Assembly: GCA_963981015.1 (NCBI GenBank)
Contig: CAXCCG010000002.1
Location: forward strand, 1-64,000
DNA length: 64,000 bases
Reading direction: 5' to 3'
Origin: Thiopontia sp013349825
GTDB taxonomy: Bacteria; Pseudomonadota; Gammaproteobacteria; GCF-002020875
Numbering within the stretch: the stretch's first letter is position 1; every line of letters begins with the position of its first letter. This document shows, one piece after another, positions 53,797-61,623 of the stretch. The translations under genes were made by a program, and so were the position numbers. The notes beneath the pieces were generated by a model. It ran no database searches and had not been told where the DNA came from. It was given only the letters and a program-made list of their open reading frames with translations.

Positions 53797-53846
53797 CTAG
53801 AGCTTGTCCGAGAATAGAGAATCTACTGCGGAAATCTGGGATGGTC
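53797..53846. repeat. Family A element, single left arm
   Basis: CTAGAGCTTGTCCGAGAATA followed by GAGAATCTACTGCGGAAATC resembles the left arm of the full element (8441-8490) at roughly 38 of 48 positions. No second arm is present on either side. It sits between rnpB and the relocated ftsZ. Confidence 0.65.
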
Positions 53847-53900
53847 AAAACAAGGTTGTCGGAGTACAAATACTCAAACATATTGTATGGAGAATTAAAA

Positions 53901-54253
53901 GAGGAAGCTGGTCGATAAGCCGGGTTCTGTCATGGACAACCATTCATCTGGGATGCGTGTCACCACACACCTCAAGCGACCTACCCGAGGACAGAGCGAG
54001 CCACTCCATTGTCCCCCTATTTGGTCTTGCTCCGAGCGGGGTTTACCATGCCACAAGCAGTTACCTGCTGCGCGGTGTGCTCTTACCACACCATTTCAAC
54101 CTTACCGGCACGACAAGTCGTACGTAGGCGGTATATTTTCTGCTGCACTTTCCATAGGCTTTCACCTTCCAGGCGTTACCTGGCGCTCTGCTCTGCGGAG
54201 CCCGGACTTTCCTCTGTATTGCGAACAACACAGCGATTGCCTGACCAGCTTCC
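53901..54253 (-). ncRNA. rnpB: RNase P RNA (class A)
   Basis: About 353 bases encode the catalytic RNA of RNase P, which matures tRNA 5' ends. On the minus strand the 5' part reads GGAAGCTGGTCAGGCAATCG, followed by the universal GAGGAAAGTCCGGGCTCC. The specificity-domain segment GGTAAGGTTGAAATGGTG, the later CAAGACCAAATAGGGGGACA and the 3' end AGAACCCGGCTTATCGACC are all recognisable against E. coli M1 RNA. The 5' and 3' ends pair to form helix P1. A TATTCT -10 box at 54267-54262 fits a start near 54254. Position after rsmI is conserved in Pseudomonas, where mraZ follows; here ftsZ intervenes. Confidence 0.97.
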
Positions 54254-54269
54254 AGCGCAGGAGAATAAC

Positions 54270-55115
54270 CTACTCCAGCAACGACTGATAGAGCTTATTT
54301 TTCTTCACCCCTGTAATTTTTGAGGCAAGCTCTGCCGCTTTTCGTGGAGGTAACTCTTCGGCCAGCAGCTTCACAATACGTAGCGCCTCAACGCCATCCA
54401 CAACAGCCTCGCACACCCCTTCAACTATCAACACAAACTCTCCACGCAACCGATTGGGGTCTTCCCGGATCCAAACCAGCAGAGATGCCAGGGGTGCCGT
54501 ATAGACCGACTCATGCATTTTGGTCAGCTCTCTGGCTACTGCAACACGACGCTCTCCACCAAAACAGCGCTCCATAGTCTGTAGAGCAGACAGCACCCTT
54601 CGTGGTGACTCAAAAAAGATCATGGTGCGGGTCTCTTCTGCCAACGACTGCAGACGCTCTGTTCTCGCCCCCTCTTTACTGGGCAGAAAACCTTCAAAAC
54701 TAAAGCGGTGTACAGGCAAGCCTGACAAGGTCAGAGCCACCAGGGGTGCACTCGGACCGGGGATTGTCGTTACGGGTAAGCCCACTTCTCTCACCGCTGA
54801 GACAAGTCGAAAACCGGGATCATTGATCAGTGGTGTCCCCGCATCACTGATTTGAGCAATAGACTGACCTGAGCGAATCCGTTCCAGCAAAGACTCAATC
54901 CGGCTTAACTCATTATGCTCATGCATCGACAGCATTGGGGTTTCAATACCAAAGTGACGCATCAAGATCGCGCTATGACGGGTATCCTCTGCAACAATCA
55001 GATCAACTTGTGCCAGCGTACGCTGTGCTCTTGGTGAGAAATCATCAAGATTGCCAATCGGGGTTGCAACAATATAGAGTGTACCGGTCACAACAATATC
55101 TACCTTTCCATCCAT
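54270..55115 (-). CDS. rsmI: 16S rRNA (cytidine1402-2'-O)-methyltransferase RsmI
   Basis: A 281-residue tetrapyrrole-methylase-fold enzyme (E. coli 286). Signatures are LYIVATPIGNLDDFSPRA, VAEDTRH, ISDAGTPLINDPGF, and KITGVKKNKLYQSLLE at the C-terminus. The ATG at 55115 has GGA five bases upstream; a GTG at 55091 is an alternative. It is divergent from yraN with only 12 bases between start codons. Its 3' end must contain the rnpB promoter. Confidence 0.97.
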   Translation of the reverse strand: MDGKVDIVVTGTLYIVATPIGNLDDFSPRAQRTLAQVDLIVAEDTRHSAILMRHFGIETPMLSMHEHNELSRIESLLERIRSGQSIAQISDAGTPLINDPGFRLVSAVREVGLPVTTIPGPSAPLVALTLSGLPVHRFSFEGFLPSKEGARTERLQSLAEETRTMIFFESPRRVLSALQTMERCFGGERRVAVARELTKMHESVYTAPLASLLVWIREDPNRLRGEFVLIVEGVCEAVVDGVEALRIVKLLAEELPPRKAAELASKITGVKKNKLYQSLLE

Positions 55116-55127
55116 GAGTGTCCACTA

Positions 55128-55511
55128 TTGAAACAGAAAACGGTCAACCCCTCCACTATTGGGCAACATGCAGAGCAGGCTGCACTCCAGTTCCTTACTG
55201 AACAGGGACTCTCTCTAATCACCCGTAACTACCTCTTTAAAGGGGGAGAGATTGACCTGATCATGCATCACAACCAGCAACTCATTTTTATCGAGGTGCG
55301 ATTCCGTAGTCACGCCAGTTTTGGTAGTGGCGCAGAGAGTGTCACCCGAGCCAAACAACAGAAAATTTCAAAAACTGCCCTCCATTTTCTGCAAAAGCAG
55401 CCTCAATATGCAGAGCATGAGATCCGCTTCGACGTTCTCTCGCTTTCGATGGAGCATGGTCAATATAAATATCACTGGATCGAAGAGGCATTCTGGCCTG
55501 GAGACGGTTAA
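55128..55511 (+). CDS. YraN/UPF0102 family nuclease-fold protein
   Basis: A 127-residue protein of the UPF0102 family with a restriction-endonuclease-like core: GQHAEQAALQFL, GGEIDLIMHH, FIEVRFRSHASFG and RFDVLSL contain the usual D...E-x-K-like acidic residues (here EVR in place of EVK, as in E. coli YraN). The function is not established. The start is a TTG at 55128. Its promoter must lie within rsmI because the start codons are 12 bases apart. Confidence 0.9.
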   Translation: MKQKTVNPSTIGQHAEQAALQFLTEQGLSLITRNYLFKGGEIDLIMHHNQQLIFIEVRFRSHASFGSGAESVTRAKQQKISKTALHFLQKQPQYAEHEIRFDVLSLSMEHGQYKYHWIEEAFWPGDG

Positions 55512-55554
55512 ACTATACTTCAGCTTTTCGGAACATTCATAAAGTGGAATAACT

Positions 55555-56130
55555 ATGCTACAGCAACAACTCGTTTTCATTGCACTGATCACCCTTTTGA
55601 CACAGCTTTCAGGCTGTTCAACCACCGCCACAACCAATACGGGCAGGGTGGGTGCAGCAGCCACCGACCAACGCTCTGTTGGTACGGTAATGGATGATGA
55701 AATTATTGAGATCAATGCCTCCAACGCGCTCTACCAGGACAAAACGCTGAACGAGCAGACTCATGTCAACTTCACCAGTTATAATTTTATTGTATTAATT
55801 ACTGGCGAAACGCCCAGCAAGGCACTCAAGAGCCGCATTGAGCAGATCGTCAAATCGATTCCAAAGGTGCGCCGCGTCCACAATATGCTCAATATCGCCG
55901 CACCCAGCTCAATGCTAAGCAGGACCAGTGATGCAACCCTGACACTTCGCATCAAAACAGCCATGGTTGGAGAGGGTGATCTGGCTCACCGCGTCAAGGT
56001 TGTCACAGAAAATGGAACGACCTACTTAATGGGTCTTACCAGCCGCCAGCAAGGCGCTAAAGCCGTCTCTATCACACAGCAAATCAGTGGTGTACAGAAG
56101 ATCGTCAAACTTTTTGAATATGTTGATTAA
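55555..56130 (+). CDS. dolP: Dual BON-domain outer-membrane lipoprotein DolP (YraP)
   Basis: A 191-residue lipoprotein, the same length as E. coli DolP, which supports outer-membrane integrity and BAM activity. A lipoprotein signal ends in LSGC. Then come two BON domains: DQRSVGTVMDDEIIEINASN to about residue 120, and ATLTLRIKTAMV to VQKIVKLFEYVD. GGAA precedes the ATG. It follows yraN by 43 bases in the conserved rsmI/yraN/dolP neighbourhood. A family B motif begins at its stop codon. Confidence 0.93.
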   Translation: MLQQQLVFIALITLLTQLSGCSTTATTNTGRVGAAATDQRSVGTVMDDEIIEINASNALYQDKTLNEQTHVNFTSYNFIVLITGETPSKALKSRIEQIVKSIPKVRRVHNMLNIAAPSSMLSRTSDATLTLRIKTAMVGEGDLAHRVKVVTENGTTYLMGLTSRQQGAKAVSITQQISGVQKIVKLFEYVD

Positions 56131-56143
56131 GGAACCTCTGAGC
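56128..56143 (+). repeat. TAAGGAACCTCTGA motif copy (family B end)
   Basis: The dolP stop codon TAA is the first triplet of TAAGGAACCTCTGAGC. The same motif, with few changes, occurs near 13340, 35638 and 32561, and its core is in the palindrome at 44766-44832. Confidence 0.4.
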
Positions 56144-56205
56144 AACCAGCACTCGAACCAGAAACTCTCATCACGACAACCTCCAAAATAAAACAGTACG
56201 TTATA

Positions 56206-56238
56206 TGACAGATCCCCACCCACGCGGGAGTGACGAGG
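56206..56238. repeat. REP-like palindromic sequence
   Basis: The reverse complement reads CGTCACTCCCGCGTGGGTGG then GGATCTG, closely like the common CGTCATTCCCGCG...GGCGGGAATC intergenic repeats of many proteobacteria. It is a single copy in this window, in the 153-base dolP/FAD-oxidase spacer. Confidence 0.5.
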
Positions 56239-56283
56239 TTAAAATGAGAATTACAGCACTCGAACAACATACCTTGCATCACT

Positions 56284-57663
56284 ATGCTCTCAGATGAACT
56301 TCAGAAGGCTTTTTTAAAGCTACTTGGCAGAGACTGTTTTCTCACCAGCAACGCTGATCGACTCACTTACAGCTATGACAACAGCCGTCTCTCGCAATTA
56401 CCGGATGCAGTTCTCCTCCCAACCAGCGAAGAGCAGATCAGAGAGATCGCTACGCTCTGTTATCAACACAAGCTCCCTTTAACCACTCGCGGCAGAGGGA
56501 GTGGAACCGCAGGTGCCGCCGTTCCACTCCAACAGGGTATCGTGCTCTCCACAGAGAAGATGAATTCAATCAAGCGGATTGAACCTGAGAATCGCTTAAT
56601 CGTGGTAGAACCCGGAGTCACCAACCAGCAGGTCCAACAGGAGGCTGCGCGTTATGGATTTTTCTGGCCCCCAGACCCCGGCAGCAGTCCGTTCTGCAGT
56701 GTTGGCGGCAATATCGCCTGCGGTTCAGCTGGGCCACATGCTGTTAAGTATGGAACCGTACGAGAAAATGTCCTTGGATTACGTGTAGTCACCGGCAAGG
56801 GTAAGATTATCCGCACCGGTACAGAGACCACTAAATGGGCTGTGGGGTATGATCTAACCCGACTGTTGATCGGCTCAGAGGGGACTCTGGCCATTACCAC
56901 TGAGGCGACCTTAAAACTGATTCCCATACCACAGTCCAGAGTGATGATGCGCGCCCTCTACCAGGATATCCAGAGTGCTGCAGATGCCGTTTCTACCATC
57001 ATGGGACAACCTGAAACTCCTGCGGCTTTAGAGTTTATGGATAGCGTCTGCTTGCAGCTTATTCGACATCAATTAAGCGCCGAACTTCCAGACGGTACCG
57101 GTGCAATGCTGCTGATTGAGGCCGATGGCTCCCCAAAAAGTGTGAATGAGACCTCCAGTGCGATCCAAAAAGCTGCTGAAAATAGTGGATTAATCAACTT
57201 TCACATTGCGCAAACAGATCATGAGGCCCAACAACTGTGGCAAGCACGAAAAATACTATCCCCCCGACTACGCGAGATTGCACCCAAGAAAATTAATGAG
57301 GATGTTGTCGTTCCTGTCTCCAGAATTCCAGAACTGGTCTCAACGATTCAACAGCTTGCAGAACATCACCAGATCCGTATTGCCAACTTTGGTCATGCTG
57401 GCAATGGCAACCTTCACACCAATATACTGGTTGATCCGGACAATCTTGATGAGATGGCACGTGCAGAACTGTGCTTGAAGTCACTCTTCGAGGCTGTTCT
57501 GTCACTTAAAGGGTCCATCTCCGGGGAGCATGGAGTCGGCATTGTCAAACAACCTTATGTTGCTCAAGAGATTGGGTTAACCGAGCGCCAACTAATGAGT
57601 GATATCAAACAGCTTTTTGACCCTCATTCGATTCTCAACCCCGGAAAGGGGCCACAAATTTAG
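56284..57663 (+). CDS. FAD-linked oxidase, GlcD/D-lactate dehydrogenase type
   Basis: A 459-residue flavoprotein with an N-terminal FAD_binding_4 (PCMH-type) domain: LPLTTRGRGSGTAGAAVP, then WPPDPGSSPFCSVGGNIACG and LIGSEGTLAI. The FAD-oxidase C-terminal domain follows, ending ISGEHGVGIVKQPY and DPHSILNPGKGPQI. NFGHAGNGNLHTN carries the conserved active-site His. Family members oxidise glycolate, D-lactate or D-2-hydroxyglutarate; the substrate cannot be decided here. No GlcE or GlcF partner adjoins it. No clear ribosome-binding site precedes the ATG. Confidence 0.88.
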   Translation: MLSDELQKAFLKLLGRDCFLTSNADRLTYSYDNSRLSQLPDAVLLPTSEEQIREIATLCYQHKLPLTTRGRGSGTAGAAVPLQQGIVLSTEKMNSIKRIEPENRLIVVEPGVTNQQVQQEAARYGFFWPPDPGSSPFCSVGGNIACGSAGPHAVKYGTVRENVLGLRVVTGKGKIIRTGTETTKWAVGYDLTRLLIGSEGTLAITTEATLKLIPIPQSRVMMRALYQDIQSAADAVSTIMGQPETPAALEFMDSVCLQLIRHQLSAELPDGTGAMLLIEADGSPKSVNETSSAIQKAAENSGLINFHIAQTDHEAQQLWQARKILSPRLREIAPKKINEDVVVPVSRIPELVSTIQQLAEHHQIRIANFGHAGNGNLHTNILVDPDNLDEMARAELCLKSLFEAVLSLKGSISGEHGVGIVKQPYVAQEIGLTERQLMSDIKQLFDPHSILNPGKGPQI

Positions 57664-57692
57664 TGCTCTGGCAACAAGCCAGGATAGATAGC

Positions 57693-58211
57693 CTATGACT
57701 TAACCAACGTTAATGCAGGCTTCCCATCTTTCTTTACTGACTTCTTTTCAGCAGCCCCCTTGCCTGAATTATCTGAGGCTTGAGTCGTTTTCTCCGGCTT
57801 GTTACTGACTGCTGCAACAGGATGCTCTTCACGCACTGAGTCTGAATTCAGCGCGGTGGATGCCTGTTGCACATCCTCCTCTGGGAAGACCATTCCCTGA
57901 CCATTTTCACGAGCATAGAGTGCATTCACTGCACTGGGGGGGAAAGAGACTGACTCAGAGACTCCGGAAAATCGTGCACTGAAGCTAATCCAGTCATTCT
58001 CAATAGAGAGTGATGAGACCGCATCATAACCACAGTTCAGTACAATCTTGCCATCATTGATATGCGCAACTGGAACCGTCACCATAGGTAGCTCTGCATC
58101 CACAACAATATAGGGTGTTAAACCATTATCTGTGATCCAGGCATGTATTGCGCGAATCATATAGGGTCTGCTAGAACTCATCTGCAACGCATCCACCGGC
58201 AAATCACTCAT
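57693..58211 (-). CDS. sspB: ClpXP protease specificity-enhancing factor SspB
   Basis: A 172-residue adaptor that delivers ssrA-tagged proteins to ClpXP. The folded domain (about residues 12-115) shows SRPYMIRAIHAWITDNGLTP, KIVLNCGYDAV, ISFSARFSGV and NALYARENGQGMVF. A long flexible, charged linker follows, and the C-terminal GKPALTLVKS corresponds to the ClpX-binding XB motif (E. coli RPALRVVK). It overlaps sspA by eight bases. It converges with the FAD oxidase. Confidence 0.95.
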   Translation of the reverse strand: MSDLPVDALQMSSSRPYMIRAIHAWITDNGLTPYIVVDAELPMVTVPVAHINDGKIVLNCGYDAVSSLSIENDWISFSARFSGVSESVSFPPSAVNALYARENGQGMVFPEEDVQQASTALNSDSVREEHPVAAVSNKPEKTTQASDNSGKGAAEKKSVKKDGKPALTLVKS

Positions 58212-58827
58212 CCAGCTCTCGCTCCTCTTCTGTCAAGCTATCCATAAATGAGTCACGATCAAACAACCGCTCCGCATAATCGGTGACCGCTTTTGCAGAC
58301 AGTGGCAGAGTAATTTTAAGTGACTTCAGTCTCCATAAAATGGGGGCCAAGCTACAATCTACCAGCGAAAAATCATCACTCATAAAAAATTGGGATTGTG
58401 CAAACAGCGGTGCCAGCATGGTAATGCTCTCCGTCAATGAGCTGCGTGCCTGAGCTGCTACCTTATCTCCCCCCTGCTCAATCTCTTCTATTCGCTTTGA
58501 CCAATCAAGATCAATACGTTCAATCATCTGACGCGCCTGGGCACGTGCTACAGGGTCTACCGGCATCAGTGGAGGGTGCGGAAAACGCTCATCCAGATAC
58601 TCCATGATTACCTTAGAACCAAATAGTGTTAAGTCTCTGTCTGCAATCGTGGGCAGTAGCTGATAAGGGCTCAGCTTCAAAAACTCTTCTTGGGGATCAG
58701 AAATATCCACACTTTCAACCTCATGGACAATTCCCTTCTCTGCCATCACAATTCTGACTCTATGACTCAAGTGATCCTGTGGTCCTGAAAACAGAACCAT
58801 AACAGAGCGCCTATTCGCAATAGTCAT
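58204..58827 (-). CDS. sspA: Stringent starvation protein A
   Basis: A 207-residue GST-fold protein that binds RNA polymerase and modulates stress and virulence transcription in E. coli. The thioredoxin-like N-terminal half (SVMVLFSGPQDHLSHRVRIV, SPYQLLPTIADRDLTLFGSKVIMEYLDERFPHPPLMP blocks) and the helical C-terminal half are intact. SspA lacks GST activity in known cases. It is downstream of petABC but separated by a terminator, so it is probably a separate sspA-sspB unit. Confidence 0.95.
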   Translation of the reverse strand: MTIANRRSVMVLFSGPQDHLSHRVRIVMAEKGIVHEVESVDISDPQEEFLKLSPYQLLPTIADRDLTLFGSKVIMEYLDERFPHPPLMPVDPVARAQARQMIERIDLDWSKRIEEIEQGGDKVAAQARSSLTESITMLAPLFAQSQFFMSDDFSLVDCSLAPILWRLKSLKITLPLSAKAVTDYAERLFDRDSFMDSLTEEERELDE

Positions 58828-58853
58828 ACTTTTCCTTGTTCGCTTAAATGTAA

Positions 58854-58882
58854 GAAAACCCTGAACCCAAAAGGGTTCAGGG
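58854..58882 (-). terminator. Rho-independent terminator after petC
   Basis: On the minus strand the perfect 10-bp stem CCCTGAACCC / GGGTTCAGGG has a TTTT loop and is followed by TTTTC. It lies 24 bases past the petC stop and 27 bases before sspA. Confidence 0.85.
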
Positions 58883-58905
58883 CTTATTTGAACTGCTGTA
58901 TAAAA

Positions 58906-59619
58906 CTAGTGAACGTCTTTCCAATACTCTTTCTTCAGACGGTAGGCCGGAATCAGCAAAATCAACAGAAAACCAAGCACATACCAGCCTAAGGTCATAC
59001 GATAAGCCTTAACAGGCTCACCCACATAGGCGAGGAAGTTCACCAAGTCGCCAACCGCCTTATCATATTCAGCTGCGGTCATTGAACCGGAACCATCCAC
59101 AGTCAACGTACCATCTTCCTGCAATGTCTGTTTACCTTGTAGCCCCTGCAAAACATGAGGCATACCTACATCCTTGAAGACGACATTATTAACACCCATT
59201 GGACGGGATGGGTCAACATAGAAACCTCGCAGGTAGGTATAGAGCCAATCATCTCCACGCGCACGAGAGATCACACTCAGATCAGGAGGCGTTGTTCCAA
59301 ACCATTTTGCCGCTTGCTCTGCCGGCATTGCGATCTCCATGGTGTCATGGATTTTGGCTCCGGTAAAGACCAGATTATCCAACACCTCTTGATCACTCAT
59401 ACCCAGATCATCCGCCATTCTCTTATAGCGCATAAACCTGGCTGAGTGACAGCTCAGACAGTAATTCATGAATAATTTGGCACCATTCTTCAGTGACTCA
59501 TTATCCGATAGATCTACCGGAGCTGTGTCCAGGTGTACGCCACCCCCACCGCCCCCCATCACAAAGGAGGGGAAAAGCAGCAGCAGTAGTACGCCGGTTT
59601 TTTTCATCATCTTTTTCAT
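58906..59619 (-). CDS. petC: Cytochrome c1 of the bc1 complex
   Basis: A 237-residue membrane-anchored c-type cytochrome that passes electrons from the Rieske protein to soluble cytochrome c. A signal peptide (VLLLLLFPSFVMGGG) precedes the haem motif CLSCH (SCHSARFMRYKRMADDLG). The axial Met is probably in the VGMPHVLQG region, and the C-terminal membrane anchor is YVLGFLLILLIPAYRLKKEYW. AAGGAG lies ten bases before the ATG. Last gene of petABC. Confidence 0.97.
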   Translation of the reverse strand: MKKMMKKTGVLLLLLFPSFVMGGGGGGVHLDTAPVDLSDNESLKNGAKLFMNYCLSCHSARFMRYKRMADDLGMSDQEVLDNLVFTGAKIHDTMEIAMPAEQAAKWFGTTPPDLSVISRARGDDWLYTYLRGFYVDPSRPMGVNNVVFKDVGMPHVLQGLQGKQTLQEDGTLTVDGSGSMTAAEYDKAVGDLVNFLAYVGEPVKAYRMTLGWYVLGFLLILLIPAYRLKKEYWKDVH

Positions 59620-59638
59620 CGATTTTTTCTCCTTGTCC

Positions 59639-60886
59639 TTAATGCTCTGGCAGACGCTCAGGGACCGGCTTGGTCTTGTCCATCTTCGAGTAGAAAGGCA
59701 TCAACAGGAAGAAGGCAAAATAGATAACCGAGAAGATCCGTGCAAACATGGTAGCAACTGGTGTAGCCGGCTGTGTACCTAACCAGGAGAGCGCTACGAA
59801 TGCGACCACAAAGATCGCCAGGGCCAACTTGGATATCATTCCCTTGTACTTGATTGACTTTACCGAACTCCGATCCAACCAAGGCAGGATGAAAAGCATG
59901 ATAATCGCACCAAACATTGCCACTACACCAAGGAACTTATCGGGGACGGCGCGCAAGATTGCGTAGAAGGCTGTAAAGTACCAGAGCGGAACAATATGCT
60001 CGGGGGTCTTTAATGGGTCAGCAGGGACAAAGTTGTCCTTCTCCAGGAACCACCCCCCCATCTCCGGCACAAAGAACATCACTGCAGAGAAGATCATCAG
60101 GAAGACAATCACACCGACAATATCTTTCACAGAGTAGTAAGGGTGAAACGGAATACCATCCGCAGGGGCAGTCTCGCTCCAGCGATTTCCTTTCGGTCCC
60201 TCTTTAATCTCAATTCCTTCAGGGTTGTTAGAGCCAACTGCATGCAGTGCAACAATATGTAAGAAGACCAGCATCACCAGTACCAGGGGTACCGCAATGA
60301 CATGGAAGGCGAAGAAGCGGTTGAGAGTCGCATCCGCGATCACGAAGTCACCACGAATCCATAATGCAATCTCTTCACCTACGTAAGGTACTGCACCAAA
60401 CAGGGAGATAATAACCTGCGCACCCCAGTAGGACATCTGCCCCCATGGCAGCAGATAGCCCATAAAGGCTTCCGCCATCAGCGCTAGATAGAGCACCATA
60501 CCAAATACCCAGATCAACTCACGCGGTTTACGGTAGGAGCCATACATCAGTCCACGGAACATGTGGAGATAGATCACCACAAAAAAGGCAGAGGCGCCGG
60601 TTGAATGCATATAGCGAATCAACCACCCCCACTCCACATCACGCATAATGTACTCTACCGAGGCAAAGGCGAGTTCTGCATCGGGCTTGTAGTTCATGGT
60701 GAGGAAAATTCCGGTCACAATCTGAATCACTAACACCAACATCGCCAGTGAGCCAAAGAAGTACCAGAAATTGAAGTTCTTCGGCGCGTAGTATTGCGCC
60801 AGATGCTCATTCCATACTTTTAGCAGTGGAAAGCGCTGGTCAAACCAGCCTACCACGCCTGTAGCTTCAGTCTCTCTCAGTCCCAT
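59639..60886 (-). CDS. petB: Cytochrome b of the bc1 complex
   Basis: A 415-residue integral membrane subunit with about eight helices and both haem b sites. Haem ligands are in WGWLIRYMHSTGASAFFVV with HMFRGLMYG, and in FFAFHVIAVPLVLVMLVFLHIVALH. The Qo-site motif PEWY-equivalent appears as PEHIVPLWYFTAFYAILRA (here PLWY). It starts inside the petA stop (TAATG). Confidence 0.97.
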   Translation of the reverse strand: MGLRETEATGVVGWFDQRFPLLKVWNEHLAQYYAPKNFNFWYFFGSLAMLVLVIQIVTGIFLTMNYKPDAELAFASVEYIMRDVEWGWLIRYMHSTGASAFFVVIYLHMFRGLMYGSYRKPRELIWVFGMVLYLALMAEAFMGYLLPWGQMSYWGAQVIISLFGAVPYVGEEIALWIRGDFVIADATLNRFFAFHVIAVPLVLVMLVFLHIVALHAVGSNNPEGIEIKEGPKGNRWSETAPADGIPFHPYYSVKDIVGVIVFLMIFSAVMFFVPEMGGWFLEKDNFVPADPLKTPEHIVPLWYFTAFYAILRAVPDKFLGVVAMFGAIIMLFILPWLDRSSVKSIKYKGMISKLALAIFVVAFVALSWLGTQPATPVATMFARIFSVIYFAFFLLMPFYSKMDKTKPVPERLPEH

Positions 60887-61479
60887 TATGCTGCTCCTTG
60901 ATCGACGCCAATCAGGATACGGGTATCACTGACGTAGTTGTGTGGAGGAATGACCAGGTTGGTAGGTGCAGGTACACCTTGATAAACGCGACCCGCCAAA
61001 TCGAAGCGAGAGCCGTGACAGGGGCAGAAGAACCCCCCCTTCCAGTCGGGGCCGAGATCGGCAGGTGCCATCTCAGGACGGAATGTTGGAGAACAACCCA
61101 GGTGGGTACAGATCCCAACCGTTACCAGATACTCTGGCTTGATCGCACGTGCTGCATTCTGGCAGTACGCCGGCTGGTCCGACTCTGCGGAGGCTGGATC
61201 ACTTAAGATACCGTCCAGTGCCTTCAGGTCATTCAGCGTCTCTTCAGTGCGGCGAACAATCCAGACTGGCTTGCCACGCCACTCCACCGTCAGCATCTGC
61301 CCCGGTTCCATCTTGCTGATATCGGCCTCAACAGGGGCGCCTGCAGCCTGTGCTCTTGCACTAGGACTCATAGACTTCACAAATGGTACCGCTACAAAAG
61401 CAGCACCTACTGCGCCCACTGCAGAGGTTGCTGCCGTCAAAAAACGACGCTTACCCAGATCTACAGTCTCTGTACTCAT
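60886..61479 (-). CDS. petA: Rieske iron-sulfur subunit of the bc1 complex
   Basis: A 197-residue protein with a Tat-like N-terminus (GKRRFLTAATSAVGAVGAA) that is also its membrane anchor. The 2Fe-2S cluster is bound by CTHLGC and CPCHGS boxes. The start is the ATG at 61479 (MSTETVDLGKRR), with GGAGAG upstream; the frame is open for 15 unconserved codons before it. First gene of the petABC operon. The 144-base spacer to the amidotransferase gene holds its promoter, which I could not pin down. Confidence 0.97.
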   Translation of the reverse strand: MSTETVDLGKRRFLTAATSAVGAVGAAFVAVPFVKSMSPSARAQAAGAPVEADISKMEPGQMLTVEWRGKPVWIVRRTEETLNDLKALDGILSDPASAESDQPAYCQNAARAIKPEYLVTVGICTHLGCSPTFRPEMAPADLGPDWKGGFFCPCHGSRFDLAGRVYQGVPAPTNLVIPPHNYVSDTRILIGVDQGAA

Positions 61480-61623
61480 ACAGTCTCTCCAAAAATTGAT
61501 GATGGACCCATTCAGCGTCCCCATTTAACCGCTAAACACATACACACCAAACCCAAAATTAGTGGCGGGAGATATTACCATAAACTGTTTGGGTGATTAC
61601 ACCCTTTTTAGGAGCGGGCTTAT

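Noticed and set aside
56206..56238. Possible CRISPR repeat unit
   Set aside because: Only one copy, palindromic and REP-like, with no spacer-repeat pattern anywhere in the window.
57668..57682. CTGGC-AACAA-GCCAG hairpin between the FAD oxidase and sspB as a terminator
   Set aside because: Stem of only five pairs and no T-run on either strand, so not supported as a terminator.
61591..61609. GGGTG-ATTA-CACCC hairpin with a T-run as terminator of the amidotransferase gene
   Set aside because: The T-run is on the plus strand only, while the neighbouring genes are on the minus strand. A five-bp stem alone is weak.
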